A DNA stretch of 64,000 nucleotides from contig NZ_VWOX01000017.1 in NCBI RefSeq assembly GCF_008629675.1, forward strand, positions 62,001 to 126,000, read 5' to 3'. Position numbers and translations under genes: made by a program. The notes beneath the pieces are model-generated. The model was not told the origin of the DNA. It was given only the letters and a program-made list of their open reading frames with translations, and did no database searches. Numbering within the stretch: position 1 is the stretch's first letter; the number at the start of each line of letters is the position of its first letter. This document shows positions 10,438 through 18,882 of the stretch, piece after piece. Source of the DNA: Roseiconus nitratireducens. GTDB taxonomy: Bacteria > Planctomycetota > Planctomycetia > Pirellulales > Pirellulaceae.

Positions 10438-10454
10438 CCGCACACACCGTGCGG
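10438..10454 (+). terminator. Candidate terminator hairpin after the permease
   Basis: CCGCAC and GTGCGG form a six-base stem with a five-base loop eight bases after the permease stop. Only TTAT follows, with no real T-run, so Rho-independent action is uncertain. Confidence 0.3.
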
Positions 10455-10702
10455 TTATCGTGCCGCTGTGATTTCACGCTCCTATTCCAGAGAAAGTCGA
10501 ACGTCTTCGAGAGAAGCACCGATCACGATCGGTTGAGATCGGATGCTGGACGCGAACCGGGCGGCCGCGAGGTCGACGGACCGGGCCGATTTGACAGGCT
10601 TGTTGCAGGCATTTATCGTTTCTAGAATGCTGACCGGTCGCCAGCGCGCCGGTACAGCGGCCCCTGATCGCTGCCCTTCTCTCTACAACGGGTTCTGTGG
10701 GT

Positions 10703-11344
10703 ATGATTCGCTCTCTGTTACTAGCGTCGCTTTGGATCTTGCCGTTGGCGGATCAGGCATTCTGTCAGTGGTACGGTGGTGGGTACTACGGAGGTGGCTA
10801 TGCCGGCGGCGGGTATCACCATGCGTCGACGGCGGCCGAGGGCTATGCCCGCGGCATGGCCGATGTGATCCGCTCGCAGGGCGAAGCGAACCTGGCGAAC
10901 GCCCAAGCGCTCAGCGGCTACGAAGACGCCCGGGCCAAGTACATCGACAACCGCAACAAGGCGACGGCTGCATATTACGAGCGTCGCAAGCTTCGCGACC
11001 AATACAAGGCAGCGGAAAAGGAAGAGCGAGCGTATTATCGCGCTCGGAGAACGTCGGAGCTGACGCCGTTGACCGCCGAGGAACTGGATCCTTCCAGCGG
11101 AAAGATCACTTGGCCTGAATTGCTGCAGGATCCGCAGTACGACCAGTACCGCGAAGTCTTTGACAAAATCTTTGCCCAGCGTGCCGCCGACGGAATCGCC
11201 ACCAACAATGACTACGTGATCGCGGTGAATACCTCCAAGGAATGGCGACAGGTGTTGACCGAGAAACGCGACGAGTACGTGTTCAACACGTTGCGTGACT
11301 CGATCCTGTTCATCCGCCGACTCGAGAACGATCTGAGCCTCTGA
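10703..11344 (+). CDS. Exported Gly/Tyr-rich, coiled-coil protein of unknown function
   Basis: The 213-residue product starts at ATG 10703 (an in-frame GTG lies two codons upstream). A signal peptide ends near QAFC at about residue 21. It is followed by a short Gly/Tyr-rich stretch (WYGGGYYGGGYAGGGYHH). Residues 45-125 are charged and strongly helical (ARAKYIDNRNKATAAYYERR), probably a coiled coil. The C-terminal half includes WPELLQDPQYDQYREVFDKIF. I do not recognise a named family. Similar small exported proteins with a Gly/Tyr head and helical body are common in planctomycetes and may be envelope-associated; that is inference. It is followed after 99 bases by a HEAT-repeat protein gene on the same strand. 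Confidence 0.7.
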   Translation: MIRSLLLASLWILPLADQAFCQWYGGGYYGGGYAGGGYHHASTAAEGYARGMADVIRSQGEANLANAQALSGYEDARAKYIDNRNKATAAYYERRKLRDQYKAAEKEERAYYRARRTSELTPLTAEELDPSSGKITWPELLQDPQYDQYREVFDKIFAQRAADGIATNNDYVIAVNTSKEWRQVLTEKRDEYVFNTLRDSILFIRRLENDLSL

Positions 11345-11443
11345 TCGGAACGTGAGTGGCAAGCCGTCGGACGGCCTGCTCTGTTTCGCTTCCGAACGGA
11401 TTCGCCCCGCCCTTCCCGATGCGCACTAAGAGATACTCCCGGC

Positions 11444-13210
11444 ATGTCGCCTCAAATGATCGTCCGCCGTCGCTGGATCGCCGCCCCGTTGTTGGCCCTT
11501 TTCTGCGCCGCACCCGTCCATGCTGACCAGCTGAACCCGCAGCAACTGTTGCAAGACCTGAAGCAGGGTACCGCGACCGAAAAATGCATTGCCGCCGACG
11601 GCGTCACCACCTGTGAAGCCCCGTCCTCATTGTTCGCCGACGCCCTGTTGGCTGGATTGTCGGACAAGGACCCCGAGGTCCGCTGGCACTGCGCCCGTAC
11701 GATCGGAACCTTGGGGCTGGATGACGCCGCGATCCGACGCCAACTGACTGCTTTGCTGGCCGATGAGAACGCCGTGGTGAAAGCTCAAGCGGCACGCACG
11801 TTGGCCCGCTTGGGGAACCCCTCAGAGGAAACGATCCGAGGCCTGGTCAAGCTGGCGACCGATTCGGACGCTCGAGTGGCTCGTGTCGCCGTCGCGTCGA
11901 TTCGGCAGCTGCAGGTTGACCGCAAACTGGTCGTCGAAGCGCTGGTCGACGTCTTGGACCACGAAGACCAGTCGGTTGCCATGCATGGGGTCGACACCAT
12001 GGTCGAGATGGGCGAGCAGGCCGTTCCGTTCTTGCAGGAAGCACTCGCCAACGACCGAGCCGCCTATTGGGCCGCAATCGCTGTAGAGCAGATCGGACCG
12101 CCCGCGAAGGAGACGCTTCCCAGCCTGGTCAAACTGATTCGGTCAGACTCCGATCCCCAACTCCGGATCCAGGCGATGCTGGCGGTTGCCTCGTTAGGTG
12201 AAGCCGACGAACCGGCGTGCCAGGCACTGACGACGGTTCTGAACGACTCCGGATCACAAGACGTGACCCGCGCCGCCGCCGCGTACGCCATCGGTACCAC
12301 TGGGTGCACCGGCGCGACGGACTCGCTGCGAACCGCCGCGGGCGATGACGACGAATTACTATCAATGGTCGCTGCTTGGGCCCTGGCAAAACAGTCACCC
12401 GACAATCCTCAGGCGATGCAGACGGCTGTCGAAAAGCTGATCGCCGGGCTGAAAAGTGACAAAGCCATCATCCGATCGGCTGCGGCCAGGGGATTGCATA
12501 AGCTGGAAGCACCGCCCGAGTTGGTGGGGCCGGCATTGATCGCCGCATCGAACGATCCCGATCCCTCCGTGTTCGCGAACGTGATTGACGCCCTTGCCAG
12601 TCTGGGGCCTGAGGTTTTGGATCACGCCGTCCCCGCGTTGCAAAAGCCGGAATACCGCGAGGTTGCCATCGCCGTGTTGACCAAACTCGGTCCCGAAGCC
12701 GCGCCGGTGGCAAATGATCTGGTCAGCGCCTTCAACGACGACACGCCCGAATTCAATGCCGAATTGCAGTTGGCTTTAGCGGAAATCGGCGCAGCGACGC
12801 CTGAAGTCATCCGTCGACTGACGCAGTCGCTGAGTTCTGATCAGGAATCCGTTCGCAATAGCGCGATCTACGCCCTCGGCCGACTCGGTCCCAAAGCGTC
12901 CGATGCGACCGGAGCATTGCAGAAGCTGGTTTCGTCCAGTGACGCGTTCGATTCAACTTCTGCCGCCTGGGCGCTGGCCTACATTCACCCCGACGATCCG
13001 GAAGTGGCCAAGCTGGTGGTTCCGGCGTTGATTCGCAGTCTGGGCGCCGACCGCGAGATCATCCGCTTTCAGGCCGCCGATGCCCTCGGCAAGTTGGGGG
13101 CTGAAGCCAAGCCGGCGGTCCCGGCTTTGAAGAAACGGCTCGCCTCGGAAGAGTCCGCAATGGTTGTCAAACAGGCAATCGCTGAGGCTCTTGAGGCGAT
13201 CGGGCAATAG
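11444..13210 (+). CDS. Exported HEAT-repeat protein
   Basis: The 588-residue protein has a signal peptide (RRRWIAAPLLALFCAAPVHA) and then an almost uninterrupted solenoid of about fourteen HEAT/PBS-lyase-type repeats of 35-40 residues. Typical repeat cores are LSDKDPEVRWHCARTIGTLG, SSDQESVRNSAIYALGRLG and GADREIIRFQAADALGKLG. No catalytic motif, heme motif or membrane helix is seen beyond the signal. Such solenoids usually act as protein-interaction scaffolds; here the site would be the periplasm or envelope. A strong inverted repeat four bases after the stop suggests that transcription ends there. Confidence 0.85.
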   Translation: MSPQMIVRRRWIAAPLLALFCAAPVHADQLNPQQLLQDLKQGTATEKCIAADGVTTCEAPSSLFADALLAGLSDKDPEVRWHCARTIGTLGLDDAAIRRQLTALLADENAVVKAQAARTLARLGNPSEETIRGLVKLATDSDARVARVAVASIRQLQVDRKLVVEALVDVLDHEDQSVAMHGVDTMVEMGEQAVPFLQEALANDRAAYWAAIAVEQIGPPAKETLPSLVKLIRSDSDPQLRIQAMLAVASLGEADEPACQALTTVLNDSGSQDVTRAAAAYAIGTTGCTGATDSLRTAAGDDDELLSMVAAWALAKQSPDNPQAMQTAVEKLIAGLKSDKAIIRSAAARGLHKLEAPPELVGPALIAASNDPDPSVFANVIDALASLGPEVLDHAVPALQKPEYREVAIAVLTKLGPEAAPVANDLVSAFNDDTPEFNAELQLALAEIGAATPEVIRRLTQSLSSDQESVRNSAIYALGRLGPKASDATGALQKLVSSSDAFDSTSAAWALAYIHPDDPEVAKLVVPALIRSLGADREIIRFQAADALGKLGAEAKPAVPALKKRLASEESAMVVKQAIAEALEAIGQ

Positions 13211-13213
13211 CGG

Positions 13214-13240
13214 GGCGTCGCGCCGAGCGCTCGCGACGCC
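13214..13240 (+). terminator. Candidate terminator hairpin after the HEAT-repeat gene
   Basis: GGCGTCGCG and CGCGACGCC form a perfect nine-base stem, and the loop contains the small palindrome AGCGCT. It begins four bases after the stop codon. There is no T-run, so it may instead stabilise the mRNA 3' end. Confidence 0.45.
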
Positions 13241-13430
13241 TCGCTTGAAGCCCAGCCGGAACGGACGCCTGCTGTTGGCGGCCCCGCCGTTGCCAACCTC
13301 CCCGACGCAGCTTCCACATTTGCGATCCCCTGGCAAGCACCATCTCCGGATGGTGTCACTGTTCCACAGACAGTGAAGCCCCGCGTCAGCCTGCTTTTCT
13401 ACTTTTCTCGTTTTCCGCCGGAGGTGGATC

Positions 13431-14678
13431 GTGCATCCACAAAGCATTCGCCTGATCGTGGTCGTCGCGCTGTTCGGTTCTTTGGCGACAGGGATGCGCC
13501 CGGCGACGGCGCAACCGGACGGGGGCGCACCCTTTCAACCGCCGGTCGAATCACCGGAGGTCCAAGACGACGGATCCGTCGTCTTTCGAATCCGCGCCGA
13601 CAAGGCTGAAACGGTGCAATTGGCCAGCAGCGACTTGTTTGCCTTCGGACAATCCGCCGAACTGAAAACCAATGACGCGGGCATTTGGGAAACCACGTTG
13701 AAAGAGACACCCGCGGGAGCCTATCGCTATCGTTTTGATATCGACGGCGTATCCGTGATTGATCCGGCGAACAACTCGACCAGCGAGGTCAATGCCGGCG
13801 TCTGGAGCTTGTTGCACATCCCCGGGGCAACCTGGATGGATGCCGGGAAAGAACGCCACGGGGCGGTTGCGGAAGTGCACTACTTCTCGACGCCGCTGGA
13901 TCGAATGCGCCGCATGCACGTCTACACTCCGCCCGGCTACGCGATGGACCCGCAGCAAGATTATCCGGTGCTGTATTTGCTGCACGGGGCCATGGATTGT
14001 GACGATTCCTGGTCGACAGTGGGCCGTGCCGGCTACATTCTGGACCAGCTGATCGCCCGCGGAGAGGCGGAACCGATGATCGTGGTGATGCCCGCCGGGC
14101 ATACCGGTCCATTCCGATTCGGACGCAATTCCATTCCGATCGATGAGTTTTCCGAAGACTTCACCCAGGCGATTCGGCCTTACATTGAAGCGAACTATCG
14201 GGTTCGATCCGGCCGCGCCAATCGAGCCATCGCCGGATTGTCGATGGGCGGCGCCCAAACGTTGAACATCGCTTTCGAAAACCTCGCAGACTACGCCTTT
14301 GTTGGTGTGTTCAGTTCGGGCGTGTTTGGAATCACGGGCCGCGGCCCGGGCAGCCCCAACGGGGACCGCCCCAGTTGGCGAGAGCAGCACCAGACCAGCC
14401 TGGAGGATTCGGAACTCAAACAGGGATTGAAGAAAGTCTGGTTCGCAACCGGCCGTGACGACTTCCTGTTGGAAACGTCTCGTGCCACCGTCGACATGTT
14501 GAAGGAAAACGGTTTTGACGTGGACTTCGAAGAAACCGACGGCGGTCACACCTGGACGAACTGGCGCGAGTACCTGCATACGTTCGCCCAGTATCTGTTC
14601 CGCGACGATCCGGAGATTGTCCAGCTGCCGGAATCGTCCGCCCAGCCGGCGAGTGCCGAGCAGCCACAAGCACCGTAG
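13431..14678 (+). CDS. Exported esterase, enterochelin-esterase/CE1-like, with N-terminal E-set domain
   Basis: GTG start at 13431 with CGGAGG seven bases upstream; a signal peptide ends near ATAQ. Residues 35-130 form an immunoglobulin-like E-set/CBM48-type domain (GSVVFRIRADKAETVQLA, then AGAYRYRFDIDG). Residues 150-400 are an esterase-D-type alpha/beta hydrolase with nucleophile Ser271 in GLSMGGAQ, acid Asp343 or Asp344 in GRDDFLLE, and His373 in GGHTWTNW. This architecture is shared by enterochelin esterase-like proteins and by feruloyl/acetyl xylan esterases (CE1), so a periplasmic or secreted carbohydrate esterase is likely. No siderophore genes are nearby, which argues against a true Fes role. 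The substrate is not decided by the sequence. Confidence 0.87.
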   Translation: MHPQSIRLIVVVALFGSLATGMRPATAQPDGGAPFQPPVESPEVQDDGSVVFRIRADKAETVQLASSDLFAFGQSAELKTNDAGIWETTLKETPAGAYRYRFDIDGVSVIDPANNSTSEVNAGVWSLLHIPGATWMDAGKERHGAVAEVHYFSTPLDRMRRMHVYTPPGYAMDPQQDYPVLYLLHGAMDCDDSWSTVGRAGYILDQLIARGEAEPMIVVMPAGHTGPFRFGRNSIPIDEFSEDFTQAIRPYIEANYRVRSGRANRAIAGLSMGGAQTLNIAFENLADYAFVGVFSSGVFGITGRGPGSPNGDRPSWREQHQTSLEDSELKQGLKKVWFATGRDDFLLETSRATVDMLKENGFDVDFEETDGGHTWTNWREYLHTFAQYLFRDDPEIVQLPESSAQPASAEQPQAP

Positions 14679-14962
14679 GAACCTTGTCCGCCCTCAGTCG
14701 CGCGTGGACGCACACGTTCGCTGATTGGAGTGTCTCATCAGCACAGCCTGACAGCTCGCTGTGGCTGCCGACATCGATCCTCGCTCAGCCTTTCATCGCA
14801 TGGATGCGGCAATGCTTTCGATCCAGGAGTTTCGCGGCCGATTTCGATCGTCTGGCCGGCCAAACCAAAAGCCGGGGCATTCGGGTACGCCATTTGCCTT
14901 GCAAGGGAGCCGGCGTTGCTTCAGTCCGTTCCCGGAATCAGTGGCTGCGGGAGTACCCATCG

Positions 14963-15616
14963 ATGTTCAGAAAAACCGACTCTGAGATCCAAAGAGACGT
15001 CATGGAAGCCTTGAAGGCGGAACCCCGATTGTCGCCAGAACGGATCGGCGTCGCGGTTCACGAAGGCGTGGTGACGCTCAGCGGGCAGGTTTCAAATTAC
15101 GCCCAAAAGAGCGCGGCGGAGAAGGCGGCTTTGCGGGTCCGCGGTGTCCGCGGCGTGGCGGAAGAAATCGACGTCCACCTGGAATCGTCCGAGAAACGCG
15201 GCGATGTGGAAATTGCCGAGGCCGCTGTGCGGGCTCTTCGCTGGCACATTTGGGCTCCCGATCACCTGCAGGTCAAGGTCGAAGACGGCTGGGTCACGCT
15301 GTCGGGCGAAGTCGACTTCTATTACCAACGGAATTCCGCCGTCGAATCGGTACGCTACCTGACGGGAGTTCGCGGCGTGACCAATGCGATCACGATCAAG
15401 CAACGGGTCGAAGTTCAGGACATCAAGGATGCGATCGAGCAATCCTTGGTTCGGGACGCCGAGTTGGAGGCGAATCAGATCAATGTCGATGCCGACGGCG
15501 GCACGGTGACCTTGCGAGGCCACGTTCACTCGGCCTGGGAGCGCACCGCAGCTTCCAAGGCAGCCTGGCGGATACCCGGCGTGTGCGCCGTCAAAAATGA
15601 GCTGGAAGTTACCTGA
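14963..15616 (+). CDS. Triple BON-domain protein
   Basis: The 217-residue protein consists of three BON domains back to back (about 7-75, 79-147, 150-217). Each has the alpha-beta-beta-alpha-beta pattern and the core glycines: VAVHEGVVTLSGQVSNYAQK, VKVEDGWVTLSGEVDFYYQR and VDADGGTVTLRGHVHSAWER. ATG 14963 was chosen because the first BON domain starts immediately after it and GGGAG lies about nine bases upstream; the open frame extends to 14684, but that stretch has no domain-like composition. No signal peptide is visible, so this is the cytoplasmic stress-type BON protein rather than OsmY/BamE-like periplasmic forms. BON domains bind phospholipid or other hydrophobic ligands; the role here is unknown. 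Nothing is seen in 14679-14962. Confidence 0.85.
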   Translation: MFRKTDSEIQRDVMEALKAEPRLSPERIGVAVHEGVVTLSGQVSNYAQKSAAEKAALRVRGVRGVAEEIDVHLESSEKRGDVEIAEAAVRALRWHIWAPDHLQVKVEDGWVTLSGEVDFYYQRNSAVESVRYLTGVRGVTNAITIKQRVEVQDIKDAIEQSLVRDAELEANQINVDADGGTVTLRGHVHSAWERTAASKAAWRIPGVCAVKNELEVT

Positions 15617-15636
15617 CGCTTCAGCAAGCCCTGTCA

Positions 15637-15700
15637 CCACGCTCGCCAGAGCGTGGATCGCAGAGCGTGCGGGACCGCCACCGTCTGGCGACGGTAGCTA
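15637..15700. repeat. Palindromic repeat pair (family A), 3' side of the dockerin gene
   Basis: Two hairpin-forming palindromes lie close together. CCACGCTC-GCCA-GAGCGTGG (15637-15656) has an eight-base stem, and CACCGTC-TGGC-GACGGT starts near 15678. The same two elements make up the 113-base tandem array at 17322-17633 on the other side of the dockerin gene. The four-base loops GCCA and TGGC are reverse complements of each other. Confidence 0.75.
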
Positions 15701-15749
15701 CGAATCCCACGAACTAGCCACGCTCACCCGGCTTCGCTGCCTGCATCAC

Positions 15750-17072
15750 CTACGAATTGATTTCACGGGCGATCTGGTTGATGACCTGCAACGCATCGAT
15801 TGGCGAAATCCGTGTGTCGCCGCTGACATCGTAGTAAGGCGCCATCCGAGTTCCGGTCGGGGGCAACCGGGGATCGGTCACCTGAGCCAGGCGATTGATG
15901 ATTTGCAACGCATCGACGGGGGACACGTTGCCGTCCCCACTGACGTCATAGCGGTTCCAGGGATGTTGCCAATCCGCCGGCAGCGCTTCGATGTCCAGGC
16001 TGACCGCGTACTGCGTACCGGTTGGTTCGCCGACCGATCGCACCAGCAGCAGCACCTGCTTCCCATCCTCGCTCAATTCCATGTCGATCAAATCCAACGC
16101 CGTTTCGTCGACCCCCAGTTGCCCGACCAATCGCAGGTAGTCATCCAGGTCCGCCAATTGGCCCGTACGTGCGTCAAACAATTGGGTGCCCGACGGCGTC
16201 GAAACGGCCGCATAAAAATCGACGACGTGCGTGACTTCAGCCGCTTCAGGCAGATCGAATTCTTTCAGGATCGTTCCGTCACGCCCCCACAGGACACCCA
16301 CCTTGTCGGCACCGCCTTCGCCGCGGGCAACCGCTCCGCCGACGATCCCGTATTTTGAGACCGTCATCGCCTTGCCGGAGAGATCGCCGGCCGAAAGCGT
16401 CAACGGCATCGCGACCCAATCGCCGGCCACCAACGTCCAGGCCATTGGCAGATTGCCGGCGACCCCCGCGATTCGTTCCCCATTGATGTCCAGTGCGGCT
16501 CCTCCGTTGGCCTCGGCCGGCAACGACAGCGCCGAGACCTGTTCGCCGTCAATCACGATCGGGAGGAAATCGTCTTCGCCCACGGCGCGTCCTGACGAAT
16601 CGACGGCGTGAATCACCCCGGCCGAATCTGCCCCGTCGGAAGCGATCGGAAGCAAGGCAGCCTGTTGGTCGATCCAACGCGCCGGCGCGATGGGTCCGAC
16701 CGGCGTCTCAGCGCTGGGCAATGCCGAACCGACCACGTGCAAATCGCCCAGCTCCGTCACCGCCGCGTCGGTCACCACAAAAGGAGCTTCCAACAACATG
16801 GATGCCGGAAAGTCGGTCAGTGCCACTGACGACGGATCGGTGGTTTGCGAGTTGACTTTTGCCGTTCCGGCTTGTTGGCCGCCAACATAGGCAAGACAGA
16901 CATCGGACCCATTGGTCCCCTGCGCGACCGCAGCGAACTGAACCTCCGAGGGCAACTCTGCAATCCAGGACGCCAACAGATTCCGACTTTCCAGAGACTG
17001 GACGGTCAACCGACGTCGGCGACCGCGGCGCTCCGATTGCCTGTGTGGATGCAAAGAATGACGGACCTTCAT
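15750..17072 (-). CDS. Exported surface protein with LEPR-XLL-like motif and two C-terminal dockerin repeats
   Basis: The 440-residue protein begins with a basic leader and the motif LTVQSLESRNLLA (residues 22-34), which resembles the LEPR-XLL element of large planctomycete surface proteins. The middle (35-370) looks like a degenerate beta-propeller or repeat region without recognisable catalytic residues. Two type I dockerin-like calcium loops close the protein: YDVSGDGNVSPVDALQIINR and YDVSGDTRISPIDALQVINQ. In planctomycetes such dockerin ends are widespread and the cohesin partners are mostly unknown. The gene faces left and is flanked on both sides by the same palindromic repeats. An extracellular or cell-surface location is likely; function is unknown. 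Confidence 0.82.
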   Translation of the reverse strand: MKVRHSLHPHRQSERRGRRRRLTVQSLESRNLLASWIAELPSEVQFAAVAQGTNGSDVCLAYVGGQQAGTAKVNSQTTDPSSVALTDFPASMLLEAPFVVTDAAVTELGDLHVVGSALPSAETPVGPIAPARWIDQQAALLPIASDGADSAGVIHAVDSSGRAVGEDDFLPIVIDGEQVSALSLPAEANGGAALDINGERIAGVAGNLPMAWTLVAGDWVAMPLTLSAGDLSGKAMTVSKYGIVGGAVARGEGGADKVGVLWGRDGTILKEFDLPEAAEVTHVVDFYAAVSTPSGTQLFDARTGQLADLDDYLRLVGQLGVDETALDLIDMELSEDGKQVLLLVRSVGEPTGTQYAVSLDIEALPADWQHPWNRYDVSGDGNVSPVDALQIINRLAQVTDPRLPPTGTRMAPYYDVSGDTRISPIDALQVINQIAREINS

Positions 17073-17321
17073 CGTTCAAACGATCATCTGGGGGAGGGAG
17101 CAAAACGCCGGCACAACGGAGCGCAATCCGGTTGTACCCCGTCGTTGCGAGATCCAACAGCCTAGCGCAGAGACCTATCTTGGTTCAAACTGGGGGGAAA
17201 CAAAAGAGACCGAGGCGAAACGCCGGCAAACACGCGTCAGATTTCCGCCATTCAGGCTGGCGGGGCGCGAGAAAAACGCCTGTTTCCACGATCCGGTTGG
17301 AAAGTGCTCGCACGTGCGACT
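17073..17321. other. Non-coding stretch upstream of the dockerin gene
   Basis: About 250 bases between the dockerin start and the tandem array. No credible gene is seen. It must hold the leftward promoter of the dockerin gene, but I cannot point to -35/-10 boxes with confidence. Confidence 0.5.
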
Positions 17322-17633
17322 GCCACCGTCTGGCGACGGTGGCTACGACTTGCTCGATACGTCGCCACGTTCGCCAGAACGTGGATCGTGTGGGAAAACC
17401 GCCGTGACACTCGCCAGAGCGTGGAACGTTCATCGCCACCGTCTGGCGACGGTAGATACAAATGGCTCGATACGTGGCCACGTTCGCCAGAACGTGGATC
17501 GCGTGCGAAAACCGCCGTGACACCCGCCAGAGCGTGGAACGTTCATCGCCACCGTCTGGCGACGGTAGCTACGAATGGCACGATACGTGGCCACGTTCGC
17601 CAGAGCGTGGATCGCGTGCGAAAACCGATGTGA
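17322..17633. repeat. Tandem array of a 113-base palindromic unit, about 2.8 copies
   Basis: Copies start at 17322, 17435 and 17548, giving an exact 113-base period. Each full unit holds three hairpins: CCACCGTC-TGGC-GACGGT, CCACGTTC-GCCA-GAACGTGG and a half-palindrome CACTC-GCCA-GAGCGTGG. The last copy replaces GTTC/GAAC by a GAGCGTGG arm. Short open frames crossing this array are simple translations of the repeat and are not genes. The units are non-identical and contain no spacer-like variable parts, so this is not CRISPR. Confidence 0.85.
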
Positions 17634-17636
17634 CCT

Positions 17637-18119
17637 TCAATAGTACGGGACGTAGGGCGTCTGGTCCGGAATCCGGACCCGATAATGCTGCTGCAGGAAC
17701 GTGACCAGGTCAATCAACTCGGTCACCGTCATCACATCGTTGTACAGCCGCATTTGCGATTCTCCCTCATCAGTTTTTACGGTGTCATCCGGATACCCGG
17801 CGGCGAACCGGTGCGAAGGGTTGATGATGGACGTGACCAAGTCCCCGTAGGTCTCGACATATGCCTTTTCACCCCCGAGGACCACGGCCTCTTCTCGCCG
17901 TTTTGCCGATTCCTCTCCAGCCGCTTGATCGCTTTCCGCGGATTCCGCATCAAAAGTGACTCCTTCAACACGATGACAGGCATTGCACTGCAGGCGAACG
18001 AAAGTCGCCTTTCCGGCCTGGGCGTCTCCATCAGGCAAAGTGAATCCCTTACCAGACTTCGGGTCCGGAGCGCATCCGGCGACCATCGCGAGAACGGTCA
18101 AAGCAATGAAACGATTCAT
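17637..18119 (-). CDS. Lipoprotein mono-heme cytochrome c
   Basis: ATG 18119 gives a 160-residue product with a lipoprotein signal (lipobox MVAGC, Cys16). A single heme motif CNACH is at 45-49, preceded by GDAQAGKATFVRLQ. The C-terminal MTVTELIDLVTFLQ segment, preceded by a Met-containing loop, is typical of small class I cytochromes c and could supply the Met axial ligand. Between them is an unusual acidic, Ala/Glu-rich insertion (about 55-80). It is probably anchored to a membrane facing the periplasm and acts as an electron carrier. There is no oxidase gene next to it. Earlier in-frame starts upstream would bury the lipobox and are rejected. The palindromic tandem array ends a few bases beyond its stop. 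Confidence 0.83.
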   Translation of the reverse strand: MNRFIALTVLAMVAGCAPDPKSGKGFTLPDGDAQAGKATFVRLQCNACHRVEGVTFDAESAESDQAAGEESAKRREEAVVLGGEKAYVETYGDLVTSIINPSHRFAAGYPDDTVKTDEGESQMRLYNDVMTVTELIDLVTFLQQHYRVRIPDQTPYVPYY

Positions 18120-18416
18120 AGAATGCTCCGGCAGTGACGTCGATCGAACCGGTCTTGTGCGACAGGCACGCTGCAACCCGATGCAGCATCGCCTGTCTCT
18201 GGTGCAACGCTGTCTCTGGATGCAAAACCGGTTCCAAATGTCCAACGAGCCTTGACGGTGCGACCTCGTCTCAACCGTGGCCAATTTCGCACGGTAGTCG
18301 CCCATGGAGCGCACCCAGGCGGATCGTTTGCGAGTTCAACTCACGTTCCGACTGTGGCATCGCGTTTGCAGTTTTTCGACCGGCTGTTGTTGCCCCGATC
18401 AAGCGAGGGAATTGAA

Positions 18417-18839
18417 ATGTCTGTCGGTCGAATCTGCACGCGCGAAGTGGATCTTGCTGAGACTGGCGAATCGGTTCAGGACGCCGCAAATCGAATGGGT
18501 GAGCGGAGGGTCGGATCGCTGGTCGTCATCGACGATGATCGCTCACCCGTCGGGATCGTGACCGACCGCGATATCGCGATTCGAGTGGCGGGTCGCGGCC
18601 TGGACCCGGCGATGACGGAAGTCGCCGCAATCATGACGGAGTTGCCGGAAAGTGTCCGCGAAGACACCCCCATCGAGACTGCGATCCGAATCATGCGGTC
18701 GGGCCCCTACCGTCGACTACCGGTCGTTGACGACCAGGAACACCTGTTGGGCTTGATCACCCTGGACGACGTCCTTGACCTGTTGTGCGAGGAGTTCGAG
18801 GAGATCGGCGAACTGCTACGAAAAGAAGGGCCTCGGTAG
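18417..18839 (+). CDS. CBS-domain pair protein
   Basis: ATG 18417 with GAGGGA six bases upstream gives a 140-residue protein made of one Bateman module. CBS 1 covers about 8-65 (VGSLVVIDDDRSPVGIVTDR) and CBS 2 about 74-132 (RRLPVVDDQEHLLGLITLDD). There is no membrane segment or catalytic domain. Stand-alone CBS pairs bind adenine nucleotides and act as energy or ionic sensors; the target is unknown. The frame is open upstream to 18252, but that part has no domain character. Nothing else is recognised in 18120-18416, which separates this gene from the divergent cytochrome gene and must contain both promoters. Confidence 0.85.
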   Translation: MSVGRICTREVDLAETGESVQDAANRMGERRVGSLVVIDDDRSPVGIVTDRDIAIRVAGRGLDPAMTEVAAIMTELPESVREDTPIETAIRIMRSGPYRRLPVVDDQEHLLGLITLDDVLDLLCEEFEEIGELLRKEGPR

Positions 18840-18882
18840 TGTCCCCGGAGCGATGCGAGACGATGCCCCGCGCCGGATCGCT

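Noticed and set aside
13551..14669. 372-residue minus-strand open frame
   Set aside because: Antisense to the esterase, whose catalytic triad and signal peptide are intact.
17322..17633. Possible CRISPR array
   Set aside because: Units are 113 bases, repeat the whole sequence with no unique spacers, and no cas gene is present.
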